The notes: generated by a model not told the origin, from the letters alone. 64,000 bases of DNA from Leptotrichia wadei (GCF_007990545.2 NZ_AP019829.2:992001-1056000), one strand, 5' to 3'. Shown: positions 39,668 to 48,107, counted from the stretch's first letter. Made by a program: numbers and translations.

Positions 39668-39696
39668 ATTGTACTATAAAAAAATTGAAATATCAA
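39668..39696 (-). promoter_or_regulatory. mvaS: Promoter of the mvaS operon
   Basis: Minus strand: TTGATA (39696-39691), 17-base spacer, TACAAT (39673-39668). It is 74 bases from the mvaS start. Confidence 0.65.
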
Positions 39697-39703
39697 CGGC
39701 TTA

Positions 39704-39760
39704 TAAAAAAATATAACCTTAAAACTTTTAATTTTTACTAATTGTTTTTTGGTTATATTT
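39704..39760 (-). terminator. Terminator-like hairpin between TnpB element and mvaS promoter
   Basis: AAATATAACC (39709-39718) and GGTTATATTT (39751-39760). Read on the minus strand it ends in seven T. It would stop transcripts entering from the IS side before the mvaS promoter. Confidence 0.5.
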
Positions 39761-39842
39761 ATTTTACATAATTTAACAAAAAGATAGCAAGAAGTCTCCG
39801 ACTTCTATAAGTGGGAGATGAATTGTTTTTTTTGTAAAAAAA

Positions 39843-39871
39843 TTGAAAAAAGGATACACCTATGATACAAT
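39843..39871 (+). promoter_or_regulatory. Promoter of tnpB
   Basis: TTGAAA (39843-39848), 17-base spacer, TACAAT (39866-39871), inside the element, 67 bases before the tnpB start. Confidence 0.55.
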
Positions 39872-39938
39872 TTTTGTGTAAAATATTGAAGAGAGGTCAT
39901 TAAAAATAATATTCAAAATTAAAAGGAGGTGTAATTTT

Positions 39939-41036
39939 ATGAAATATAATTTAGCATTCAAATACAGAATTTATCCAAATAAAGAGCAGGAATTGTTAAT
40001 AAACAAGACTTTTGGATGTGTTCGTTTTGTCTACAATACGATCTTGTATACTGCTAATAAAATTTATGAAGAAACCGGAAAAAATAAAATAATTACACCT
40101 GCCAGTTTGAAAAGTGAAAATCAATTTTTAAAAGAAGTGGACAGCTTGGCACTTGCAAATGCTCAATTAAATGTAAAACGATCGTTTATGAATTTCTTTC
40201 AGAAGAGAGCGAAGTTTCCAAAGTTCAAATCTAAAAAGAATAATATTAAAACTTACACAACAAATTGTGTAAATAATTCGATACGAATAGAGGAAAACAA
40301 ATATTTGATTTTGCCAAAATTGAAAAGAGTAAAATTAAAATATCATAGAGAAATACCGAAGGATTACAAGATAAAGTCAGTAACATTGACAAACAGTAAT
40401 GGAAATTACTATGTTTCTGTTTTGACGGAATTTGAAAAAGAAATTCAAAAAATCCCAAGTAATGATAAAGTGATTGGACTTGATTTTTCAATGTCTGAAT
40501 TATTTGTCAGTTCTGAAAATCAAAGGGCTGATTATCCAAGATATTTTAGGATGTTGGAGAAAAAATTGAAAAAATTACAAAAATCATTGTCAAGAAAAGT
40601 AAAATTTTCTAAAAATTGGTATAGACAAAAAGTAAAAATATCGAAATTACATGAGTATATCAAGAATTGTCGAAAAGATTTTTTGCATAAATTATCGAAA
40701 AAATTATCTGAAGATTATAATGCTGTGGCTGTTGAGGATTTGAATATGAAGGGGATGAGCCGGGCATTAAATTTTGGGAAAAGTGTAGGAGATAATGGAT
40801 GGGGAATGTTTTTGAGAATGCTTGAGTATAAACTGATGTTTTTAGGGAAACAATTTTTGAAGATAGATAAGTGGTTTCCATCGTCGAAAACTTGTAGTAA
40901 ATGTGGAAATGTTAAAGAGGAACTGAAATTATCAGAAAGAAGTTATAAATGTGAGTGCTGTGGGATTGAAATTGATAGAGATTACAATGCGTCATTGAAT
41001 ATAAAAGACATTGGAAAATTGATGTTGGAATATTAG
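39939..41036 (+). CDS. tnpB: TnpB, RNA-guided nuclease of an IS605-type element
   Basis: AAAAGGAGGTG precedes the ATG. The 365-residue protein has the N-terminal helix-turn-helix-like OrfB region (YRIYPNKEQELLINKTFGCV), then a split RuvC nuclease: Asp182 in VIGLDFSMSELFV, Glu266 in AVAVEDLNMKG, and the last Asp in IDRDYNASLNI (346 or 348). The zinc finger has CSKCG (319, 322) and CECCG (338, 341). All catalytic positions of the DED triad are intact and there is no frameshift, so the protein is likely active. TnpB proteins cut DNA next to a short target motif using an RNA made from the right end of the element; that activity is family knowledge, not shown here. Confidence 0.95.
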   Translation: MKYNLAFKYRIYPNKEQELLINKTFGCVRFVYNTILYTANKIYEETGKNKIITPASLKSENQFLKEVDSLALANAQLNVKRSFMNFFQKRAKFPKFKSKKNNIKTYTTNCVNNSIRIEENKYLILPKLKRVKLKYHREIPKDYKIKSVTLTNSNGNYYVSVLTEFEKEIQKIPSNDKVIGLDFSMSELFVSSENQRADYPRYFRMLEKKLKKLQKSLSRKVKFSKNWYRQKVKISKLHEYIKNCRKDFLHKLSKKLSEDYNAVAVEDLNMKGMSRALNFGKSVGDNGWGMFLRMLEYKLMFLGKQFLKIDKWFPSSKTCSKCGNVKEELKLSERSYKCECCGIEIDRDYNASLNIKDIGKLMLEY

Positions 41037-41150
41037 GAAAATAAAAGAAGACAGGGTAGGGACTACCCGAAGAGCTTGGTAAATATATTTGGCTAGCAAA
41101 AGCAGATACTTCCCAAGAAGCTCCCGCTTCTAAAAGCGGGAGTAGTTCAC
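40940..41150 (+). ncRNA. Putative omega RNA (reRNA) of the TnpB element
   Basis: In studied IS605-type elements the guide RNA overlaps the 3' end of tnpB and runs to the right end. Here the 3' region can fold into GGGTAG/CTACCC (41054-41068), GAGCTTGG (41073-41080) with CCAAGAAGCTC (41113-41123), and the terminal CTCCCGCTT/AAGCGGGAG hairpin. The 5' boundary is a guess. The guide would be the host sequence after about 41150. Confidence 0.55.
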
Positions 41151-41180
41151 TAAATAATTTCTATAAGAAGAGTAATATTG

Positions 41181-42011
41181 CTATTCTGAATAGTTCAAAG
41201 CGTATTTTCTAATCGCTTTTGCTACACCGTTATTTTCATTACTATCAGTTTGATATTTTGCAGCCTTTCTAGCAGATTTTGTTCCATTTTCCATTGCAAC
41301 ACTATAATTAGCATACTCAAACATTTCAATATCGTTATTTCCATCTCCAATTGCCATTATTTCTTCCTGCTTAATTCCCAATTTTTTGGCAAGTTTTTTT
41401 AATCCAGTTCCTTTATTATTACCTTTTGGCAGTATTTCATAAATATAAGGCTGACTTAATACACTACTATATTTATCTTTTAAAATACTTTCATTTTCTT
41501 TTTGAAAATTTGCCATTATGTTAGGATTTCCAAGGAACATTATTTTTATTATTTTATGTTTTCCATTTTTTGCTTCTTTGAGACTTATATTTGTAATATC
41601 TGAAAAAACAAATCCAGCATCTGTAATAAGCTCATCTGTAGGCTTTCTGTCGTCTATGTTGAAATAATAATAGTCATTTACCAAAGTAAAGTTTATATCA
41701 TAACCTTCAGAGAATTTGTATAAATAATCAATATCGTCGGAAGTGAAATTTACTTGGTCAATCAGCTCCCAGTTTTTTGTTTTATGAATAGAGCAGCCGT
41801 TATTCAAAATAACATATCCTTCTGAATCAAGTTCTGATAGCCCAAGTTCCTCATAAAATGGTAAAATTCCATATAAAGGTCTACCTGTACAAAGTACAAT
41901 TTTTATTCCTGCGTCTATTGCTTCGTGAATAGCTTCCTTTTGTGCCTTGTCAATATGTTTTTTTCCATTGAGCAAAGTTCCATCCATATCAATTGCAATC
42001 AATTTTATCAT
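41181..42011 (-). CDS. Cof-type HAD family phosphatase
   Basis: A HAD hydrolase with a C2B cap. The four motifs are seen as LIAIDMDGTLLNGKKHI (nucleophile Asp and acid Asp), VLCTGRP (motif II Thr), the Lys of GLKKLAKKLGI, and AIGDGNNDIEMFEYANYSVAMENG (motif IV). The C-terminal ASSV-type end is replaced by TDSNENNGVAKAIRKY, common in YidA/Cof proteins. These act on sugar phosphates, flavin phosphates or PLP, with broad specificity. 276 residues. The TnpB element lies immediately downstream. Confidence 0.93.
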   Translation of the reverse strand: MIKLIAIDMDGTLLNGKKHIDKAQKEAIHEAIDAGIKIVLCTGRPLYGILPFYEELGLSELDSEGYVILNNGCSIHKTKNWELIDQVNFTSDDIDYLYKFSEGYDINFTLVNDYYYFNIDDRKPTDELITDAGFVFSDITNISLKEAKNGKHKIIKIMFLGNPNIMANFQKENESILKDKYSSVLSQPYIYEILPKGNNKGTGLKKLAKKLGIKQEEIMAIGDGNNDIEMFEYANYSVAMENGTKSARKAAKYQTDSNENNGVAKAIRKYALNYSE

Positions 42012-42161
42012 TATTTATCCCTTCTTTCAAAAAAATATGCTTATCTAACTTCTTAAAGTTATTAATAAAACAGTTATGATTTATAAATTTAGTTTTTATT
42101 TTATTATAGTATATCTTAATTTAAAAAAATATTCAATAGCTTTAACAAAATTTTGTAAAAT

Positions 42162-42192
42162 AAAAACCCCTGAAAACCAGTGTTTCCAGGGA
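42162..42192 (-). terminator. Intrinsic terminator of rplM-rpsI
   Basis: Minus strand CCCTGGAAAC and GTTTTCAGGG, with a one-base bulge, are followed by GTTTTTATTTT. Confidence 0.8.
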
Positions 42193-42221
42193 ATATAAAA
42201 TATCTCTTATTATATTTTTTC

Positions 42222-42620
42222 CTATCTTTTTGAGAATTGTGGGCTTCTTCTTGCTTTCTTTTTCCCGTATTTCTTTCTTTCAACCATTCTTGAATCTCTT
42301 GTTAAGAATCCTGCTTCTTTTAAAGCTCCTCTTAATTCAGCGTCAGCTACTAATAAAGCTCTTGAAACACCATGTCTAATAGCTCCTGCTTGTCCTGTGT
42401 TTCCTCCACCGGTTACATTAACTTTTACTCCGTATTTGTTTAAAGTATCTGTTAATTCTAATGGTTGTTCTACGATTTTAGCTAAGATTTCTCTTCCACC
42501 AAAATATTCTCTCATATCTTTTCCATTTATTATTACTCCAGTTTCACCTGGTACTAATCTTACTCTTGCTACTGAAGTTTTTCTTCTTCCAGTTCCTAAA
42601 TATTGAATTTTTTCTGCCAC
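42222..42620 (-). CDS. rpsI: 30S ribosomal protein S9
   Basis: 132 residues with the S9 signatures: [53 protein letters not shown] and the basic C-terminus [12 protein letters not shown] that reaches the P-site tRNA. It is 13 bases downstream of rplM on the minus strand, the universal L13-S9 pair. AGGAGG precedes the ATG. Confidence 0.99.
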   Translation of the reverse strand: MAEKIQYLGTGRRKTSVARVRLVPGETGVIINGKDMREYFGGREILAKIVEQPLELTDTLNKYGVKVNVTGGGNTGQAGAIRHGVSRALLVADAELRGALKEAGFLTRDSRMVERKKYGKKKARRSPQFSKR

Positions 42621-42633
42621 GAAAATTTACCTC

Positions 42634-43068
42634 CTATAACTCTATTCTTTCTGGTTTTTGTGCTGTATGTGTATGTTCTGTTCCTGTGAATAATCTCAAT
42701 CTGTTAATCATTTGGCTTCCTAATTTGTTTTTAGGTAACATTCTTTCTACAGCTTTTCTGATTACTTCAGTAGGTTGTTTTTGTAACATTTCTTCTAAAC
42801 TTCTTACTTTCAATCCACCTGGATATCCACTATGTCTGTAATATTTTTTGTCTAATAATTTGTTTCCTGTTACAGCAATTTTATCAGCATTCAATACGAT
42901 AACAAAATCTCCTCCATCAACGTGCGGTGTGTAGCTTGGTTTATGTTTACCCATTAATCTTACAGCGATTTCAGTAGCTAATTTTCCAAGTACTTTTCCT
43001 TCTGCGTCTATCTCATACCAGTTTCTTACAACTTCTTCTTTTTTTTGCATTACAGTGTATTTACTCAC
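42634..43068 (-). CDS. rplM: 50S ribosomal protein L13
   Basis: 144 residues. RNWYEIDAEGKVLGKLATEI, LMGKHKPSYTPHVDGGDFVI, KYYRHSGYPGGLK and the VERMLPKNKLG segment are standard for L13. CAGGAGG precedes the ATG. It heads the rplM-rpsI operon behind a consensus promoter and a structured leader that may be an autoregulatory site. Confidence 0.99.
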   Translation of the reverse strand: MSKYTVMQKKEEVVRNWYEIDAEGKVLGKLATEIAVRLMGKHKPSYTPHVDGGDFVIVLNADKIAVTGNKLLDKKYYRHSGYPGGLKVRSLEEMLQKQPTEVIRKAVERMLPKNKLGSQMINRLRLFTGTEHTHTAQKPERIEL

Positions 43069-43136
43069 TTTGTTTCCTCCTGTTTTTATTCTCTAATATT
43101 TATAGAATAACGGTCCTTTGTGGGAAAGGCTCATAT
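43069..43136 (-). promoter_or_regulatory. rplM: rplM 5' leader, candidate L13 autoregulatory structure
   Basis: The predicted leader of about 68 bases folds into CCTTT/AAAGG with loop CCCAC (minus strand, about 43115-43129) and ATTCT/AGAGAAT nearer the ribosome binding site. L13 leaders that bind L13 are known in other bacteria. The match here is to the arrangement, not to a checked covariance model. Confidence 0.4.
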
Positions 43137-43142
43137 TAGTTA

Positions 43143-43171
43143 ATTATATATTATTTTTACCTACTTGTCAA
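43143..43171 (-). promoter_or_regulatory. rplM: Consensus promoter of rplM-rpsI
   Basis: Minus strand TTGACA (43171-43166), 17-base spacer, TATAAT (43148-43143): perfect in both hexamers and spacing. No other gene is seen between here and 43347. Confidence 0.85.
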
Positions 43172-43346
43172 GCATATTTCCTTGATATTTCCATTATTTT
43201 GATAATTTTTTCTGTTTTTAACAACATTTCATACCAGTAATTTTAATTTTCTCCTTATAGAAAGTAATTCTAATTTTTTGAATATTTTTTATTTCTTTAG
43301 AACATTTTATAACTAAAGGGCATAGTGAGCTATGAGAAAAAAGTAT

Positions 43347-43375
43347 TTGAAATTATAAAAAATATTTGTTACAAT
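43347..43375 (+). promoter_or_regulatory. Promoter of the Dxs-like gene
   Basis: TTGAAA (43347-43352), 17-base spacer, TACAAT (43370-43375), 45 bases before the ATG. Confidence 0.65.
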
Positions 43376-43420
43376 TCAACCAGAAAATCTTTGAAAAAAT
43401 AATAAATATAGGAGGGAAAA

Positions 43421-45196
43421 ATGGCATTAGAGAAAGTAAATTCACCTAAAGATTTAAAAAACTTAAAAAGAGAAGAAATGGTTGAATTAGCGGCTGACAT
43501 AAGAAAAGCGTTATTAAATAGATTGACAAATTATCCTAAAGGAGGGCATGTGGGACCTAATTTTGGTGTGGTTGAAATGACGATTGCTTTACATTATGTG
43601 TTTAATTCACCGATTGATAAAATTGTGTTTGATGTGTCGCATCAGGCTTATCCGCATAAAATTTTAACAGGGAGAAAAGATGGATTTCTTTATGAGGATA
43701 AATTTAAAACTGTTAATGGGTATACTGACCAAGATGAAAGTGAACATGATTTCTTTAGGGTTGGACATACTTCAACATCGGTTAGTTTGGCGACGGGACT
43801 TGCAAAAGCTAGAGATTTGAAAGGTGCTAAAGAAAATATAATTGCATTAATTGGAGATGGTTCTCTAAGTGGAGGACTTGCTTATGAAGGATTGAGTAAT
43901 GCTGCTGAACAAGGTGGCAACTTGATAATTATTGCAAATGATAATGATCAGTCAATTGCGGAAAATCATGGTGGATTGTATAAAAATTTAAGGGAATTGA
44001 GAGAAAGTAATGGTGAGGCACCAAACAATTTCTTTAAATCGCTTGGTTTGGATTATAAATATGTGGCTGATGGACATGACATTAATAAATTAATTGAAGT
44101 GTTTAAAGAAGTGAAAGACATTGATCATCCAATAGTTTTACATATTCATACAATAAAAGGAAAAGGATTGCCATATGCTGAAAAAGATAGAGAACCTTGG
44201 CATTATAATGCAAACTTTGATCCAAAAACAGGTGAACCAAAAACTAAACCTGAACCAAAAGAGGAATTTGGAACAATAACATTTGATTTCTTGACAGATA
44301 AAATGGAAAAAGATCCGACAGTTACATTTATTAACGCTGGTGTTCCTATGGGATTTGGATTTACAAAAGACAGAAGAGAAAAATTGGATAAATTGAGAAA
44401 ACAATATGTTGATGTTGGAATTGCTGAAGAACATGCGACAACTTTTTCATCGGGAATGGCAACAAATGGTGCAAAACCAGTATTTGGGGTAATTAGTACT
44501 TTTGTTCAAAGAACTTATGACCAAATTTCGCATGATATTGCGATAAATAAAGCACCAACGGTTACTTTAGTATTCGGCGGAACATTAAAAGGTATGAATG
44601 ATGTAACACATTTAGGATATTTTGACATACCGATGATTTCAAATATACCGAATATCGTGTATTTGGCACCAACTACAAAAGAAGAATATTTAGCAATGCT
44701 TGACTGGGCGATTGATCAAAATGAAAATCCAGTATTTATAAAAGTGCCTGGTGGAGCAGTTCAACATTCTGAAACTGATGTGGATAAAGATTATTCTAAC
44801 TTGAATAGCTACAAAGTTGTGGAAAAAGGAAATGATGTGGCGATTATTGGATTGGGAGAATTTTTTGCATTAGGTAAAGAAGTGAAGAAATTGCTAAAAG
44901 AAAAAGCTGGAATTGATGCAACATTAATAAATCCAAGATTTATAAGTGGTGTTGATGGAAGTTTGTTGAATGAATTAAAAGAAAATCACAAATTGGTGGT
45001 TACATTGGAAAGCGGACAAAAAGAAGGTGGATTTGGAACGAAAATTTCTAGCTTCTACGGGACTTCTGACATGAAAGTGCTTAATGTGGGTGCTAAAAAA
45101 GAATTTACTGATGAAGTTCCTTATGATGTATTTTTTGAGGAAAATAGACTTACGAAAGAACAAATTGTTAAGGATATTTTAATGGCTATTAAATAA
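43421..45196 (+). CDS. dxs: 1-deoxy-D-xylulose-5-phosphate synthase-like thiamine-PP enzyme
   Basis: AGGAGGG precedes the ATG. The 591-residue protein has the Dxs domain order: a TPP pyrophosphate motif IALIGDGSLSGGLAYEGLSN (GDG at 145-147) with NDNDQSIAENHGGLY, then the pyrimidine-binding domain with DVGIAEEHATTFSSGMA (catalytic Glu 336/337), and a transketolase C domain. Compared with classical Dxs (about 620 residues) loops are shorter and HQAYPHKILTGR replaces HQ.Y.HKILTGR-type variants only slightly. The presence of mvaS and mvaA nearby means isoprenoids may not need DXP, so the product may feed thiamine or pyridoxal synthesis, or the enzyme may have another acceptor. The symbol is a family-level call. 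Confidence 0.85.
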   Translation: MALEKVNSPKDLKNLKREEMVELAADIRKALLNRLTNYPKGGHVGPNFGVVEMTIALHYVFNSPIDKIVFDVSHQAYPHKILTGRKDGFLYEDKFKTVNGYTDQDESEHDFFRVGHTSTSVSLATGLAKARDLKGAKENIIALIGDGSLSGGLAYEGLSNAAEQGGNLIIIANDNDQSIAENHGGLYKNLRELRESNGEAPNNFFKSLGLDYKYVADGHDINKLIEVFKEVKDIDHPIVLHIHTIKGKGLPYAEKDREPWHYNANFDPKTGEPKTKPEPKEEFGTITFDFLTDKMEKDPTVTFINAGVPMGFGFTKDRREKLDKLRKQYVDVGIAEEHATTFSSGMATNGAKPVFGVISTFVQRTYDQISHDIAINKAPTVTLVFGGTLKGMNDVTHLGYFDIPMISNIPNIVYLAPTTKEEYLAMLDWAIDQNENPVFIKVPGGAVQHSETDVDKDYSNLNSYKVVEKGNDVAIIGLGEFFALGKEVKKLLKEKAGIDATLINPRFISGVDGSLLNELKENHKLVVTLESGQKEGGFGTKISSFYGTSDMKVLNVGAKKEFTDEVPYDVFFEENRLTKEQIVKDILMAIK

Positions 45197-45217
45197 TTTG
45201 AAATTTAAATAAGATAA

Positions 45218-45260
45218 AATAAAATCAGGAGTACATTTGATAATATTCCTGATTTTTTTG
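45218..45260. terminator. Intrinsic terminator after the Dxs-like gene, possibly bidirectional
   Basis: AAAATCAGGA (45221-45230) pairs with TCCTGATTTT (45247-45256) followed by more T; an A-run precedes the left arm. Confidence 0.8.
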
Positions 45261-45267
45261 ACTTTAT

Positions 45268-45336
45268 TTAATAAGTATAACTTTCTTCGCTAACTGGATA
45301 AAGATATGTTTCCCATTCTTCAAGTTTAGGATTCAT
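45268..45336 (-). CDS. Possible 22-residue small ORF downstream of hom
   Basis: AAAAGGA lies 8 bases before an ATG on the minus strand, 24 bases after the hom stop; the peptide is MNPKLEEWETYLYPVSEESY plus TY. The LEEWETYLYP part faintly recalls the start of Fic proteins (YLYP), so it may be a gene remnant. The evidence is only the ribosome binding site and the position. Confidence 0.3.
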   Translation of the reverse strand: MNPKLEEWETYLYPVSEESYTY

Positions 45337-45360
45337 AAGATTTTTCCTTTTCAATTATTT

Positions 45361-46560
45361 TTATTTCATAATTCTCAATACAAGTTTTTCTTTAGCATCT
45401 TTCAAAATTTCGTTAATTTCATTTTTTGAAAGATTATCTGCCAAGATAATGTAGTAATTTTCAATTTGATTTATTAGTTCAAATGGTGAATTTTCTATGT
45501 CAAAATCATCTGAAACTCTTACATAGTAAGAATCTTTTACTGTGTTTGAATCTACAATTTCAAATACTTTTGTGGAATTGAAGAAGTAATCTGATTCAAT
45601 ATGGTTTCTAGTTACAATTTTTACAATATCAGCCACTACTGCTGAAGCAGTTGGATCCATTCCAGCACCTTTTCCATAAAATAAAGTCTTATCTGTGTAT
45701 GAACCAGTTGTTTCAATTGCATTATAAACATCGTCAACTTTTGCTAAAATTTCACTATTTGGAATTAATGTTGGTTCAACTGAAATTTGTGCTGATTTTT
45801 CAGATAATAATTTTGAACTTGCGATTAACTTTATAGTTAAATTTAGTTTGTTTGCAGAGAAAATGTCAACTGTGCTAATATCTCTAATTCCTGATAACTG
45901 CATATCTTTAAATTTAATTGAACCTCCATAGGCAAGTGAAGCCAAAATGTTAATTTTATGTCCTGCATCAATTCCATCTACGTCAAATGTAGGATCAGCT
46001 TCTGCATATCCTTTTTCAGAGGCAATTTTTAATGCTTCGTCAAACGATAAGTTATCTTCTTTCATTTTTGTCAAAATGTAATTTGAAGTTCCGTTCATAA
46101 TTCCACGGATTTCAGTAATTGTATTTGCAACTAAACTTTCCATTAAAGGCGTAACAATAGGGATTCCTCCACCTACAGCCGCTTCAAATAAGAATGATAC
46201 GCCATTTTCTTTTGCAATTTGAAATAATTCAACTCCAAATTTTGCAATTAGTGCCTTGTTTGCTGTAACGACACTTTTTTTAGCTTGAAATGCTTCAATA
46301 ATTATTTTTTTTGCGATAGTTTCTCCACCGATGAGTTCTACAACGATTTTGATTTCAGGATCGTTTAACACCTTTTTATAGTCATTTGTAAGAATAGATT
46401 TGTCAAAATCAAATGAAAATTCACGATCTATATTTAAATCACACGCATATTTTACTTCAATGTCAGCTCTTGATTTTTCAAAAATGCTTTCTTTTTCTTT
46501 TGTTAGTACTTTAAGAACTCCTTCACCAACAGTTCCCAATCCAATAATTCCTATTTTCAT
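45361..46560 (-). CDS. hom: Homoserine dehydrogenase
   Basis: Reduces aspartate semialdehyde to homoserine. AAAGGAC supports the ATG at 46560 (MKIGIIGLGTVGEGVL). The NAD(P)-binding motif is GLGTVGEG (8-15). VVTANKALIAKFG, FEAAVGGGIPIVTPL, IRGIMNGTSNYIL and EKGYAEADPTFDVDGIDAGH are the catalytic-domain hallmarks. The 399-residue product has only a short C-terminal stretch after the catalytic domain (DSYYVRVSDDF onward), shorter than a full ACT domain, so feedback by threonine may be altered. Its operon lies downstream of lysC, with 246 bases between. Confidence 0.95.
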   Translation of the reverse strand: MKIGIIGLGTVGEGVLKVLTKEKESIFEKSRADIEVKYACDLNIDREFSFDFDKSILTNDYKKVLNDPEIKIVVELIGGETIAKKIIIEAFQAKKSVVTANKALIAKFGVELFQIAKENGVSFLFEAAVGGGIPIVTPLMESLVANTITEIRGIMNGTSNYILTKMKEDNLSFDEALKIASEKGYAEADPTFDVDGIDAGHKINILASLAYGGSIKFKDMQLSGIRDISTVDIFSANKLNLTIKLIASSKLLSEKSAQISVEPTLIPNSEILAKVDDVYNAIETTGSYTDKTLFYGKGAGMDPTASAVVADIVKIVTRNHIESDYFFNSTKVFEIVDSNTVKDSYYVRVSDDFDIENSPFELINQIENYYIILADNLSKNEINEILKDAKEKLVLRIMK

Positions 46561-46649
46561 ATTTTTTAAAGTCCTTTCTTTCAATAAATATTATTAATTT
46601 GTTTTTAGTTTAGTTATTTAAATAATATGTTTGACAATCTTCTAAATAG

Positions 46650-46695
46650 TCTGAACCTCCCACGACTAAAGTTGTGAGTGTTCTTGCACTATTTC
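46650..46695. mobile_element. Solitary IS605-type end hairpin (IS remnant)
   Basis: CTCCCACGACT (46657-46667) and AGTTGTGAG (46670-46678) form an imperfect hairpin, then TGTTCTTGCAC. It resembles the right-end hairpin plus TAGTTCAC of the TnpB element at 39785-41150. No transposase remains between hom and lysC. Confidence 0.45.
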
Positions 46696-46806
46696 ATAAA
46701 TTTATATATTTTGATTATCTTTAAATAAAACTGATAAAAACAACACTTTCTAATTTTTAAAAATATAAAATATTTATTTATCAAATTCTAAATTATAATT
46801 TTTTAA

Positions 46807-48069
46807 CTAATCTTCATTTTCAATAAATCTTTTATGTAGCGCATTTACTGCTTTATTTACATCATCTTCGTAAATAATGCAAGAAACATTAATTTCTGAG
46901 CAAGAAATCATATCAATATTTATACCATTTTCAGCAAGTGTATCGAAAATTTCAGCAGTAGTTTCATAGTGACTCTTAAGACCAATTCCAACAACAGAAA
47001 CTTTTGCAATTTTTTCCTTATATAGAACTCCTTCGGCTCCAATTTTTTCTTTAATTTGTTCTGAAATTGCCACAGCTTCCTTTAAATCATCAATTTTTAC
47101 AGTAAATGAAATATTATTTAATTCTTTGTTGATACTTGAACTTTGTAAGATTATATCAGTACTTATTTTTTCTTTTGCAAGTCTAGAAAATACTTTTGCG
47201 GCAATTCCTGGTTTGTCAGGCACTCCAAAAAGTGTGATTTTTCCTTCATTTTTAGAAGATGTAATACCTGCAATTTTTACTTTTTCCATAGCTTCTCCTT
47301 CTGTGTAAATATTTTGATTTTCAAATTTTTCAAATTCTTCATCCTTTTGAACAATTGTTCCAGTAGAGTCATCAAATGATGAACGTAAATGTATTTTTAT
47401 ACCATATTTTGCAGCAATTTCAACTGATCTTGGATGCAGAACTTTTGCTCCAGAGGCAGCTAGTTCTAGCATTTCTTGATATGAAATTGTTTTTAATTTT
47501 GTTGCATTTTTTACAATTCTGGGATCTGCAGTATAAACTCCATCAACATCTGTATAAATTTCCACCTCATCAGCATCAAGTGCCGCTCCCAAAGCAACGG
47601 CAGTCGTATCAGAACCACCACGTCCAAGTGTAGTAATTTCATTATTTTCAGTAATTCCTTGAAACCCTGCAAATACTACCACATTTCCTTTATCTAATTT
47701 TTCCTGTATAATCTGCGTATCTATATCAATTATTTTTGCCTTTGTATGTACAGACGTAGTTTTAAAATTAACTTGAAAGGCATTTAGTGAAACAGCCTTT
47801 TCTCCTAGTTCTTCAATAGCAATTGCAAGTGACGCAATAGAAATTTGTTCCCCAGAAGTTAAAAGCATATCAAATTCACGTTTGTTTGGTGTATCTGAAA
47901 GTTCATAAGCTCTTTTTACTAATGCATCAGTTCTTCCAGCTGGTGCAGATACAACAACGATTACATCGTGTCCAGCCTTTTTATATTTTACAACCCGTTT
48001 AGCTACTTCCTTCACACGTTCTGCATTAGCAACGGAAGTTCCACCGTATTTTTGTATAATTAAAGCCAT
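46807..48069 (-). CDS. lysC: Aspartate kinase
   Basis: Phosphorylates aspartate, the first step toward threonine, lysine and methionine. The 420-residue monofunctional enzyme starts ALIIQKYGGTSVANAERVK (KYGGTS is the ATP/aspartate signature) with LLTSGEQISIASLAIAI and TLGRGGSDTTAVALGAAL. Two ACT domains follow residue 265 (KVAGITSSKNEGKITLFGVP and KVSVVGIGLKSHYETTAEIF) for allosteric control. AGGAGGT precedes the ATG. It has its own promoter and an upstream palindrome. Confidence 0.97.
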   Translation of the reverse strand: MALIIQKYGGTSVANAERVKEVAKRVVKYKKAGHDVIVVVSAPAGRTDALVKRAYELSDTPNKREFDMLLTSGEQISIASLAIAIEELGEKAVSLNAFQVNFKTTSVHTKAKIIDIDTQIIQEKLDKGNVVVFAGFQGITENNEITTLGRGGSDTTAVALGAALDADEVEIYTDVDGVYTADPRIVKNATKLKTISYQEMLELAASGAKVLHPRSVEIAAKYGIKIHLRSSFDDSTGTIVQKDEEFEKFENQNIYTEGEAMEKVKIAGITSSKNEGKITLFGVPDKPGIAAKVFSRLAKEKISTDIILQSSSINKELNNISFTVKIDDLKEAVAISEQIKEKIGAEGVLYKEKIAKVSVVGIGLKSHYETTAEIFDTLAENGINIDMISCSEINVSCIIYEDDVNKAVNALHKRFIENED

Positions 48070-48107
48070 ATTACCTCCTATTTTTCTTTAAAATTTAGCT
48101 ACTTATT

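Larger units (their letters stand above)
39785..41150 (+). mobile_element. Solo-TnpB element of the IS200/IS605 superfamily (IS1341-like)
   Basis: One gene (tnpB) is bounded by subterminal hairpins. Left: TCTCC-G-ACTT, loop, AAGT-G-GGAGA (39795-39818). Right: CTCCCGCTT (41121-41129), loop CTAA, AAGCGGGAG (41134-41142), then TAGTTCAC. The two hairpins resemble each other, as in IS605-type ends, and there are no terminal inverted repeats. No tnpA (Y1 transposase) is present, so mobility would depend on a TnpA elsewhere. The exact ends are uncertain by several bases. Confidence 0.8.
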
